A DNA stretch of 14,628 nt, taken from an uncultured Haemophilus sp. GTDB taxonomy: Bacteria > Pseudomonadota > Gammaproteobacteria > Enterobacterales > Pasteurellaceae. Position 1 is the first letter of the stretch. Each line of letters starts with the position of its first letter. The notes under the pieces are model-generated. The model had not been told where the DNA came from. It did not search any database and saw only the letters and a list, made by a program, of their open reading frames with translations. Shown in pieces: positions 7,477 through 13,746 of the stretch. Location: the NCBI GenBank assembly GCA_902481695.1, contig CABSXY010000024.1, positions 1 to 14,628 on the forward strand, written 5' to 3'. The translations under genes were made by a program, and so were the position numbers.

Positions 7477-8226
7477 ATGATTATGATGAATCTTGTTTTT
7501 CTTCATGGCTTATTAGGTACGAAATCAGATTGGCAAAAAGTCATTGAAAATCTACCGCACTTTCGTTGTTTCTCTCTCGATTTACCGTTTCATGGTGAGA
7601 ATAAATCTGTTGCTGTTGAAGATTTTGAGCAAACCGCTCAGTGCCTTGAAGAACAAATTCAACATCTCATAAAAAATGAGCCTTATATCTTAATCGGTTA
7701 TTCACTTGGTGGACGAATCGCACAATATTATGCACTGCAAGCGAAAGTGAAAATAGGGCATTTAAAGGCCGTCATTTTAGAAGGGGCGAATTTAGGTTTA
7801 CAGTCTGAGCAAGAAAAGCAAAGTCGTTTGGTCAATGACGAAATGTGGGCTGAGTGTTTTTTTCATGAAAAGCCTGAAACCGTGCTCGAAGATTGGTATC
7901 AACAACCTGTTTTTTCTCATTTAAATGAACCGCAACGTAAGGCATTAATTGAAAAGCGAAAAGCCAATTGTGGGGCAAATATTGGTCATATGTTATTAGC
8001 CACTAGTCTTGCCAAGCAGCCTGATTTCCGAGAGAAAGTGCGGTCAAGTTTGCTGCCATTTTTTTATTTTTGTGGTGAACGAGATCAGAAGTTTCGTCAA
8101 ATGGCAGAGGATAATCAACTTGATTTAACGATTATTCCTGATGCTGGTCATAATGCACATTTAGAAAATCCGACATATTTTGCTGAAAAAATAGAAAATA
8201 TCGTATTAAAAATTGCTCAACCTTAA
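7477..8226 (+). CDS. menH: SHCHC synthase MenH
   Basis: MenH is an alpha/beta-hydrolase-fold lyase that removes pyruvate from SEPHCHC to give SHCHC, the step after MenD. The catalytic triad is visible: S76 in GYSLGGR (nucleophile elbow), D203 in CGERDQKF and H225 in DAGHNAH. VFLHG near the N-terminus is the oxyanion-hole region, and DWYQQPVF (about 146-153) is strongly conserved in MenH. The protein has 249 residues (E. coli 252). In-frame ATGs at 7477, 7483 and 7486 give nearly the same product and I cannot choose firmly. The nearest Shine-Dalgarno sequence (7455-7461) is 15 bases before 7477. A two-codon reading frame ATG GCA TGA at 7472 overlaps the first start, suggesting coupled initiation. 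Two USS lie inside. menB, menC and menE do not follow. Confidence 0.93.
   Translation: MIMMNLVFLHGLLGTKSDWQKVIENLPHFRCFSLDLPFHGENKSVAVEDFEQTAQCLEEQIQHLIKNEPYILIGYSLGGRIAQYYALQAKVKIGHLKAVILEGANLGLQSEQEKQSRLVNDEMWAECFFHEKPETVLEDWYQQPVFSHLNEPQRKALIEKRKANCGANIGHMLLATSLAKQPDFREKVRSSLLPFFYFCGERDQKFRQMAEDNQLDLTIIPDAGHNAHLENPTYFAEKIENIVLKIAQP
7554..7562 (-). repeat. DNA uptake signal sequence (USS), inverted
   Basis: Exact ACCGCACTT near the start of menH, encoding LPHF in the LPHFRCF segment. Confidence 0.9.
8036..8044 (+). repeat. DNA uptake signal sequence (USS)
   Basis: Exact AAGTGCGGT inside menH, read in frame as KVRS within REKVRSSLLPFF. Confidence 0.9.
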
Positions 8227-8241
8227 GAGAAATGCTAGGAT
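8213..8241 (+). promoter_or_regulatory. Candidate extended -10 promoter for the MHS transporter
   Basis: TGCTAGGAT at 8233-8241 has the TGn extension plus a 4/6 -10 box. TTGCTC at 8213-8218, a weak -35 (3/6), lies 17 bases upstream of the -10. It overlaps the end of menH and would start RNA near 8248, about 32 bases before the transporter. It is a weak match by eye. Confidence 0.35.
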
Positions 8242-8279
8242 TTAGCCCTTTCATTTTATTTGACTCTTAAGGAAGCAAA

Positions 8280-9596
8280 ATGTCCTCACAACTTCGTAAT
8301 GATCCATTTAAGGTTGCTTTGGCATCCATGGTGGGTACTGCAATTGAATTCTTCGATTATTATATCTATGCAGCGGCTGCAGTATTAGTTTTTAACACGC
8401 AATTCTTCCATAGTGGCGATCCGCTTTCAGATGATTTGCTTTCTCTTTCGACATTAGCTTTAGCGTTCTTTGCTCGTCCCATTGGCTCCGCTTTATTTGG
8501 GCACTTTGGTGACAAGATCGGTCGTAAGAAAACCTTGGTCGCCTCTTTGGTTTTAATGGGCGGATCTACGGTCGTTATCGGCTTGTTGCCGACTTATTCT
8601 CAAATTGGTATTTGGGCACCGATTTTGTTATGTATTTGCCGTGTCGGTCAAGGTATTGGTCTTGGTGGTGAATGGGGTGGTGCCGCTTTAGTGGCAACAG
8701 AAAATGCGCCAGAAGGAAAACGTGCTTGGTATGGCACATTCCCTCAATTAGGTGCACCAATTGGTTTATTTGTAGCTAATGCAACCTTCTTCTTAGTGAG
8801 CTATTTCTGGGGGCAACAAGCCCTTGTTGAGTGGGCATGGCGTATCCCGTTTGTTTCTTCTTTAGCCTTAGTTTTAGTTGGGTTGTATGTTCGTTTAACT
8901 TTACATGAGAGCCATGTCTTCGTTGAAGCGGAAGAAAAAGGGAAAAAATTAAAAGCACCGGTGAGTGTGGTATTTACTAAACACTTTAAACCGATGGTGA
9001 TTGGTACCTTTATTATGGTGGCGACTTATTCCTTGTTCTATATTATGACTGCCTTTGCTCAAGCGTATTCTCGTACACCGGCAACCCTTTCAGAAGCGGG
9101 CTATCCTATGGGGTTAGGCATTCCTGCAAATACCTTCACGGGATTACTCTTAATGAGTGCGATCGTTTTTGCGATTTTTATCAGTATTTCAGGTCTTTAT
9201 GCAGATAAAATCGGTCGTCGCAAATGGTTAATTTGGACAACGGTCAGCATTTTAATTTTTGCATTATGTATGCCATTATTCCTTGGAAACGGTACACCAG
9301 CTTCTGTATTTGCTTTCTTAGTAATTGGTATGGCATTAATGGGCATGACATTTGGTCCAATGGCGGCGTTATTACCTGAATTATTCCCAACGGAAGTACG
9401 TTATTCTGGTGCTTCTTTAGCCTACAATATTGCATCGATTATCGGGGCCACTATTGCGGCAATGATTTCATTAAAAATCAATGCACTTTATGGCTTAATG
9501 GGCGTGGGGATTTATTTAGCTATTAATGCATTTTTAACCTTGTTAGCATTATTAGCCTCAAAAGAAACGAAAAACGTCGATTTAACGCAAATCTAG
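8280..9596 (+). CDS. yhjE: MFS transporter, metabolite:H+ symporter family, YhjE-like
   Basis: This is an inner-membrane secondary transporter of 438 residues with about 12 hydrophobic helices. It belongs to the metabolite:H+ symporter branch (ProP, KgtP, ShiA, YhjE). The conserved MFS loop motif appears twice: GHFGDKIGRK between helices 2 and 3, and LYADKIGRRK between helices 8 and 9. GTAIEFFDYYIYA at the N-terminus, GEWGGAALVATENAP in the centre and LPELFPTEVRYSGAS near helix 11 match E. coli YhjE very closely. The substrate of YhjE is unknown to me, so none is assigned. Shikimate, 2-oxoglutarate and proline/betaine transporters are relatives. AAGGAAG sits 5-6 bases before the ATG. The gene follows menH by 53 bases and could be read from the men operon or from its own weak promoter. 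A strong terminator ends it. Confidence 0.92.
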   Translation: MSSQLRNDPFKVALASMVGTAIEFFDYYIYAAAAVLVFNTQFFHSGDPLSDDLLSLSTLALAFFARPIGSALFGHFGDKIGRKKTLVASLVLMGGSTVVIGLLPTYSQIGIWAPILLCICRVGQGIGLGGEWGGAALVATENAPEGKRAWYGTFPQLGAPIGLFVANATFFLVSYFWGQQALVEWAWRIPFVSSLALVLVGLYVRLTLHESHVFVEAEEKGKKLKAPVSVVFTKHFKPMVIGTFIMVATYSLFYIMTAFAQAYSRTPATLSEAGYPMGLGIPANTFTGLLLMSAIVFAIFISISGLYADKIGRRKWLIWTTVSILIFALCMPLFLGNGTPASVFAFLVIGMALMGMTFGPMAALLPELFPTEVRYSGASLAYNIASIIGATIAAMISLKINALYGLMGVGIYLAINAFLTLLALLASKETKNVDLTQI

Positions 9597-9612
9597 TGAT
9601 AAATTGATAATG

Positions 9613-9645
9613 AAAAAGCTGATGTAAATTACATCAGCTTTTTTT
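9613..9645. terminator. Intrinsic terminator after the MHS transporter
   Basis: AGCTGATGT (9617-9625) pairs with ACATCAGCT (9631-9639) around AAATT, followed by a run of T (9639-9645). Inner A-T pairs can tighten the loop further. The A-run 9613-9617 gives some ability to stop leftward transcription too. It lies 17 bases after the transporter stop codon. Confidence 0.9.
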
Positions 9646-9665
9646 ATTTGTTGAAAGGAAGCAGT

Positions 9666-9691
9666 AAAAAAGAGCGTATTGCTACGCACTC
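9666..9691 (-). terminator. Intrinsic terminator for the MetE-like gene
   Basis: Read on the minus strand, GAGTGCGTA pairs with TACGCTC with one bulged T, closed by a GCAA tetraloop and followed by six T (9671-9666 on the plus strand as A). It lies 58 bases past the stop codon of the leftward gene. The GCAA loop is a stable GNRA type. Confidence 0.78.
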
Positions 9692-9700
9692 AGATTATAA

Positions 9701-9709
9701 AAGTGCGGT
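9701..9709 (+). repeat. DNA uptake signal sequence (USS)
   Basis: Exact AAGTGCGGT in the convergent intergenic region, followed by TTAAAAAAC. It overlaps the left arm of the neighbouring inverted repeat by two bases. Confidence 0.92.
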
Positions 9710-9731
9710 TAAAAAACAGTGTGTTTTTAAC
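9708..9731. repeat. Inverted repeat between convergent genes
   Basis: GTTAAAAA (9708-9715) and TTTTTAAC (9724-9731) form an 8-base perfect inverted repeat around an 8-base spacer. The stem is almost all A-T and lacks a proper T-run after a GC stem, so it is a poor terminator. It lies 18 bases after the MetE-like stop codon and may protect the 3' end or have no role. Confidence 0.45.
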
Positions 9732-9748
9732 ATCAGATATGAAAAGAA

Positions 9749-10843
9749 TTAATCTTCACTCCATACTTCTTTGGCAATTTCTTCAACATAACGGACTTTT
9801 GCCCATTGCTGTGCTTCCGTCATGATATTTCCTTCTTCAGTTGACGCAAAACCACATTGTGGGCTTAAGCAAAGCTGCTCAAGTGGAACATATTGAGTTG
9901 CTTCTTCAATGCGTGCTTTAATAGTCGTTTTATCTTCTAATTCAGGGAATTTTGAACTGATTAAACCTAATACAACACGGCCTTTATGTGGATTATTGGC
10001 AAAGTGTTTTAATGGTTCAAACCCACCAGAACGCTCATCATCATATTCAAGGAAATAGCCATCGTATTGGGTTTGACCGAATAACGCATCCGCAATAGGA
10101 TCGTATGCGCCGGTTAGTAAATAAGTTGAACGGAAGTTGCCACGGCAAACGTGCGTGGTGATAACCATATCTGCTGGTTTAGCAGCTAATACAACCTGAA
10201 TATTTTCAAGCGCCTGTGCTTTATCTGCTTCAAATTCTGGTTTTAAGTGATTGTTACAGAGTGAGCCCCAATACACATCATCAAATTGTAAATAACGGCA
10301 ACCTGCATCATAGAAAGCTTTGATCGCATCTTTATAAGCTTGTTGAACATCTTTGGCAAATTCTGCACGCGTCGCATAAACGCCCGTATCCCATTGGATT
10401 GGATACATTAATTGATTTGGACTAGGGATGGTATATTTTACGACGCCACGATCCCCAACAATGTCTTGTAATTTTTTAAAATGTTCGATAAATGGATGGT
10501 TGGGATTCCAAGATACTTTACCGCAGCAACGTGTATTATAAGGTTTGGTTTCCACACCATTAAATTTATAACCATGTTCAGGGTGATAACCTTCGATGCC
10601 ATTTAGGTTTTCTAAGAAATCGATGTGCCAAAACGCACGGCGATATTCCCCATCAGTGATGACTTGAATACCTGCATCTAACTGAGCTTGTACCAATTTA
10701 GCAATTTCTTGATCTTCAACTTCCGTTAATTGTTCACGAGAAATTTCACCTGCTACAAATTTTGCACGGGCTTCTTTTAAAGGTTGAGAACGTAAATATG
10801 AGCCCACAGTATCAGCGTGGAAGGGAAGTGTTTTTGATGTCAT
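9749..10843 (-). CDS. MetE C-domain-like methyltransferase (cobalamin-independent methionine synthase family), YxjG-like
   Basis: This 364-residue cytosolic protein matches only the catalytic C-terminal half of MetE (full MetE is about 750 residues) and resembles Bacillus YxjG/YxjH. The zinc and homocysteine ligands of MetE have counterparts: H231 and C233 in THVCRGN, E266 in FLEYDDE and C330 in SPQCGFAS. Other shared features are HADTVGSYLR (9-18), TDGEYRR (63-69) and LQFDDVYW (185-192). It probably makes methionine by moving a methyl group to homocysteine or a related thiol. The methyl donor is unknown, because the N-terminal half that helps bind the polyglutamate folate in MetE is absent. 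AAGGA lies 8 bases before the ATG. It is preceded by its own candidate promoter and followed by its own terminator, so it is likely a single-gene unit. Confidence 0.88.
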   Translation of the reverse strand: MTSKTLPFHADTVGSYLRSQPLKEARAKFVAGEISREQLTEVEDQEIAKLVQAQLDAGIQVITDGEYRRAFWHIDFLENLNGIEGYHPEHGYKFNGVETKPYNTRCCGKVSWNPNHPFIEHFKKLQDIVGDRGVVKYTIPSPNQLMYPIQWDTGVYATRAEFAKDVQQAYKDAIKAFYDAGCRYLQFDDVYWGSLCNNHLKPEFEADKAQALENIQVVLAAKPADMVITTHVCRGNFRSTYLLTGAYDPIADALFGQTQYDGYFLEYDDERSGGFEPLKHFANNPHKGRVVLGLISSKFPELEDKTTIKARIEEATQYVPLEQLCLSPQCGFASTEEGNIMTEAQQWAKVRYVEEIAKEVWSED

Positions 10844-10875
10844 GTTTATATCCTTTTTTTAATTTTAATATGATG

Positions 10876-10904
10876 ATTTTAACGTAAGGATATTTCATGA
10901 TCAA
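10876..10904 (-). promoter_or_regulatory. Candidate sigma70 promoter for the MetE-like gene
   Basis: On the minus strand, TTGATC (10904-10899) and TAAAAT (10881-10876) are separated by exactly 17 bases and match the consensus at 4/6 and 5/6 positions. RNA would start near 10868, giving a leader of about 25 bases, too short for a riboswitch. Confidence 0.55.
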
Positions 10905-10914
10905 AGTAATGATT

Positions 10915-10933
10915 TTTTCATTCATGATGAAAA
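10915..10933. promoter_or_regulatory. Perfect 7+5+7 palindrome upstream of the MetE-like promoter
   Basis: TTTTCAT (10915-10921) and ATGAAAA (10927-10933) are perfect inverted repeats around a 5-base spacer. The centre lies about 23 bases upstream of the candidate -35 box, a usual place for an activator. It fits neither the MetR pattern TGAA-N5-TTCA nor the MetJ box AGACGTCT. A regulator-binding site is an inference; the region is AT-rich, so chance is possible. Confidence 0.35.
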
Positions 10934-10952
10934 TAATTAATGTAGAGAAAGA

Positions 10953-12155
10953 TTAGCTTTCAGCAATCCCCATTGCACAAACGGCAGCAGAACTCCATGC
11001 CCATTGAAAATTATAGCCACCTAACCAACCAACGACATCGAGCACTTCACCGATAAAATAGAGGCCTTTAATCTTTGTGGCTTCCATGGTTTTGGATGAA
11101 ATCTCATGGGTATCAACACCGCCCATTGTGACTTCAGCCGTGCGGTAGCCTTCAGTGCCATTAGGAATGAATTGCCAATTATGGATTAAATTATCTAGAT
11201 TTTCTAATCGCACTTTGCTTAAGTTCGCAATCACTTCATCTTGAATCAAGCCTTGCTCTAACCAAAGCTCAACTAATTTTTTCGGCAATAAACGACTTAA
11301 TACAGTCTTTAATTGCAATTTAGGTGAAGATTGACGCAATTCATTCAGGTGATAGCGAATATCTCTATAAGGCAATAAATCTAAATGAATGCTTTCACCC
11401 GGTTGCCAATAATTGGATATTTGCAAAATAGCAGGACCAGATAAACCGCGATGGGTGAATAGCATTTGATGAGTAAAGGTTTTGTGCTGATTCGTTGCAG
11501 CTACATCTAATGAAACGCCAGAGAGTGCCGAGTAGAATTTGTCACTTTCTCGCCATGTGAAGGGTACAAGGCTTGCACGCGGAGGAATCACATTTAATCC
11601 AAACTGTTCTGCAATTTGATAGCCAAAAGGCGAAGCACCTAAACCGGGCATGGAGAGCCCACCTGTGGCGATAATTAAATTCTGGCATTGCCATTCAACC
11701 GCATTTACCTTTAATTTGAACCGTGCGTTAGGGATATTTTCAATGGCCTCAACATCACTCACTTCGCTGCGTAGTTGAATGTGAACACCGTATTTGTCAC
11801 ATTCTGTTCCGAGCATCTTCACAATATCTTCTGCACCGTTATCACAAAATAACTGACCTAATTCTTTTTCGTGGTAAGGGATGCCGTACTCAGCGACTAA
11901 AGCAATGAAGTCCCATTGTGTATAACGTTTTAAGGCGGATTTGACGAAGTGTTTGTTCTGGCTGATATAACGGCCAGACGTAATTTCCATATTGGTGAAA
12001 TTACAGAATCCACCGCCAGACATTAAAATTTTTCGGCCAATTTTCTTACCATTATCAAAAATCGTGGCTTGTTTGCCCAGTTTGCCTAACTGAGCGGCAC
12101 AAAATAAGCCAGCAGCACCGGCTCCAATAATGATATTTTCTGAATAATGAGACAT
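10953..12155 (-). CDS. yhiN: HI0933/YhiN-family FAD-dependent oxidoreductase
   Basis: This 400-residue cytosolic flavoprotein belongs to the YhiN/BaiN family, whose Haemophilus member HI0933 has, as I recall, a solved structure. The N-terminal dinucleotide-binding Rossmann motif GAGAAG is at 11-16, followed by the acidic strand end ATIFDNG. GRKILMSGGGFCNFTN (about 41-56) and the C-terminal FIGEVLDVVGWLGGYNFQWA, which closes over FAD, are the family hallmarks. The physiological substrate is unknown; relatives have been linked to aminoacetone or bile-acid reduction, but I infer nothing here. Its ATG is 3 bases after the stop codon of the nrfF-nrfG fusion, so it is translated from the nrf maturation message. 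No terminator follows it clearly, and the MetE-like promoter begins about 50 bases downstream. Confidence 0.93.
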   Translation of the reverse strand: MSHYSENIIIGAGAAGLFCAAQLGKLGKQATIFDNGKKIGRKILMSGGGFCNFTNMEITSGRYISQNKHFVKSALKRYTQWDFIALVAEYGIPYHEKELGQLFCDNGAEDIVKMLGTECDKYGVHIQLRSEVSDVEAIENIPNARFKLKVNAVEWQCQNLIIATGGLSMPGLGASPFGYQIAEQFGLNVIPPRASLVPFTWRESDKFYSALSGVSLDVAATNQHKTFTHQMLFTHRGLSGPAILQISNYWQPGESIHLDLLPYRDIRYHLNELRQSSPKLQLKTVLSRLLPKKLVELWLEQGLIQDEVIANLSKVRLENLDNLIHNWQFIPNGTEGYRTAEVTMGGVDTHEISSKTMEATKIKGLYFIGEVLDVVGWLGGYNFQWAWSSAAVCAMGIAES

Positions 12156-12158
12156 AGC

Positions 12159-13214
12159 TTATTGTGAGGTTTGTCCTTTTTCAAAATAGTCTATCATTTT
12201 GATTCGTTGGATGACAGTACGACGATCCACGGCAGCATTACCTGAATCTAATAATTGCTGCCAATAAGCTTTGGCTTTTTCAGCTTCATGATTTTTAAAA
12301 GCTTCAGTCGCCAATAATGTGATTACCGAGATTTCATGTTTATCTTGTTTTAACGCTTCATCCATTATTTGCTGGATTTGTGGTGTGATATTTTGGCCGG
12401 CTTGATAATAAAGAGCGGTCGCTTTGAGACCTAAAATAGCCGGTGTTGTGCCTGAAATTTTTTCTGCATTGCTATAGGCGATGAGCGCATGATCAAATTC
12501 ATCATTTTGCATATAGGCATCACCAAGCTGAGCCCAAAGCTCAGGGTTATTCACATCTTCTCGAATTTTATTTTGAATTTTGAGCACTATATCTTCTTTT
12601 TGATGCACCATTGATGTATCGGCTTTTTTATTGGCAAGCTCAACCATCTCTTTTTCGCCTTGTTGAACACGCTCAAAACGATCAAGGGAGAAGTAATAAC
12701 TTAAAGGAAGAATCAATAAGATTGCAAAGACCCAAATCGCGGATTTGGTTTCAAATTTGACCGCACTTTTTTCTTCTTTAGGCGCTGTATGAGGTTGATT
12801 TTCAAGTGGTTTAGGGGCGTCTTCTGATTTTTTAGTGGAAAACAAAATCAATGCAAAAGCACCAATTAATAGCAAAATAGGCAATAGCCAGAGGAGTGCA
12901 GTATTCCATTGGAAAGGGGGCTTATAGTTCACGAAATTACCGAAACGTGCGGTCATTGTGTCGATAATTTGTTGGTTCGTTTTTCCTTCATCTACCATTT
13001 TATAGACTTCGATACGTAAGTCATAAGCGATGGGGGAGTTGGACTCAACTAAGTTCTGATTCTGACACTGTGGGCAGCGTAAGGATTTTGCTAACTCAAC
13101 AGCACGAGTACGGTCTGCTTGGTTTTTAAAATCATAGGTATCCACCATTTCTGCGTGAGCAAAAAGGGCGAAAGTCAGTAAAAGTGCGGTCAGAAATCGG
13201 GTTAATTTTTTCAT
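12159..13214 (-). CDS. nrfF: NrfF-NrfG fusion: haem lyase subunit for cytochrome c nitrite reductase
   Basis: NrfEFG attaches haem to the special CxxCK site of the nitrite reductase NrfA in the periplasm. In E. coli, NrfF and NrfG are separate; here they are one 351-residue protein. It has a signal peptide (1-21, cleavage after AHA), then a NrfF domain with the redox pair C47-P-Q-C50 in LRCPQCQNQNLVESNSP. That motif is closer to NrfF (RCPQCQNQNLLESN) than to CcmH (RCPKCQNNS). A membrane helix follows (about 105-126), then a polar linker (127-157) and a second helix (158-176). Last is a TPR domain resembling NrfG, with KIREDVNNPELWAQLGDAY and ATALYYQAGQNITPQ. E. coli CcmH is a comparable fusion, so CcmH is the alternative name. 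It starts 1 base after dsbE. Two USS lie inside, in the signal peptide and in the linker. Confidence 0.9.
   Translation of the reverse strand: MKKLTRFLTALLLTFALFAHAEMVDTYDFKNQADRTRAVELAKSLRCPQCQNQNLVESNSPIAYDLRIEVYKMVDEGKTNQQIIDTMTARFGNFVNYKPPFQWNTALLWLLPILLLIGAFALILFSTKKSEDAPKPLENQPHTAPKEEKSAVKFETKSAIWVFAILLILPLSYYFSLDRFERVQQGEKEMVELANKKADTSMVHQKEDIVLKIQNKIREDVNNPELWAQLGDAYMQNDEFDHALIAYSNAEKISGTTPAILGLKATALYYQAGQNITPQIQQIMDEALKQDKHEISVITLLATEAFKNHEAEKAKAYWQQLLDSGNAAVDRRTVIQRIKMIDYFEKGQTSQ
12411..12419 (+). repeat. USS-like word, one mismatch
   Basis: AAGAGCGGT inside the nrfF-nrfG fusion gene, one base from the exact USS and identical to the word forming both arms of the terminator at 3040-3072. 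It may be a decayed USS or coincidence. Confidence 0.35.
12760..12768 (-). repeat. DNA uptake signal sequence (USS) in the NrfF-NrfG linker
   Basis: Exact ACCGCACTT on the plus strand, so AAGTGCGGT runs in the direction of the gene. It encodes KSAV at residues 149-152, within the polar linker that joins the NrfF and NrfG halves. Confidence 0.92.
13182..13190 (+). repeat. DNA uptake signal sequence (USS) in a signal peptide
   Basis: Exact AAGTGCGGT, antisense to the nrfF-nrfG fusion gene. Its complement encodes TALL in the hydrophobic core of the signal peptide, a place that tolerates such sequence. Confidence 0.92.
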
Positions 13215-13215
13215 T

Positions 13216-13746
13216 TTACTTTTTAGTTAATTCATCAAGTTTTGGTTTGATTTCGGTAAGCCACGTTTCGCGATCCATATAGCCAGAATGACGATAACGG
13301 ATCATGCCGTGCTCATCGACAATATAGGTTTCTGGTGCGCCATCTACGCCCAATTGCATCGCAAATTCACCACGGCTATCGTCAATAGTGAGTATAAATG
13401 GATTGCCCATGCGTTCGAGCATCGCAATGCCGTTTTGAGGTTTGTCACGATAGTCGATTCCAACAATGGGTACTTCTTTTGATATTTCCATTAAAAGAGG
13501 GTGTTCCTGTTGGCAATAGCCACACCAACTTCCCCACACATTAAGTAGGAAAGGTTTCTTTGGGAAATCTCTCGGGCTGACAATTTGACTCGGTTCAAGC
13601 AAATTCGCTTGATAGAATTCTGGCACAGGCTTATCAATGAGTGCTGAGGCAATTTGTTTTGGATCTTTGTGTAAGCCAACAAAAAGCAGTAAGCAAATAC
13701 TCAATAACAAAATCAGCGGTAAAAACAAAATAAACTTTTTATTCAT
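13216..13746 (-). CDS. dsbE: DsbE/CcmG-type membrane-anchored thioredoxin
   Basis: This periplasmic thioredoxin-fold reductant keeps the haem-binding cysteines of apocytochrome c, or the CxxC of NrfF, reduced. An N-terminal membrane anchor (about 5-24) precedes the thioredoxin domain. The active site is W74-C75-G-Y-C78 in [15 protein letters not shown], with the CcmG-type EHP. The cis-proline is P138 in [12 protein letters not shown], also typical of CcmG. I placed the start at ATG 13746 (176 residues). It overlaps the nrfE stop codon by 8 bases (ATGAATAA), a translational-coupling arrangement. A GTG one codon upstream (13749) is possible but less likely. The E. coli nrf operon lacks this gene; here it sits between nrfE and nrfFG and probably serves NrfA maturation. 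It ends 1 base before the next gene. Confidence 0.92.
   Translation of the reverse strand: MNKKFILFLPLILLLSICLLLFVGLHKDPKQIASALIDKPVPEFYQANLLEPSQIVSPRDFPKKPFLLNVWGSWCGYCQQEHPLLMEISKEVPIVGIDYRDKPQNGIAMLERMGNPFILTIDDSRGEFAMQLGVDGAPETYIVDEHGMIRYRHSGYMDRETWLTEIKPKLDELTKK

Noticed and set aside
10844..10952. Riboswitch (S-box or cobalamin) or MetR/MetJ site before the MetE-like gene
   Set aside because: The gap is only 109 bases with a predicted leader of about 25 bases; no S-box or B12-box elements, no TGAA-N5-TTCA and no AGACGTCT seen.
12951..12959. ACGTGCGGT as a further uptake sequence
   Set aside because: It has one mismatch to the exact word, inside a conserved coding region of the nrfF-nrfG fusion (the TARFGNFV segment); not counted.
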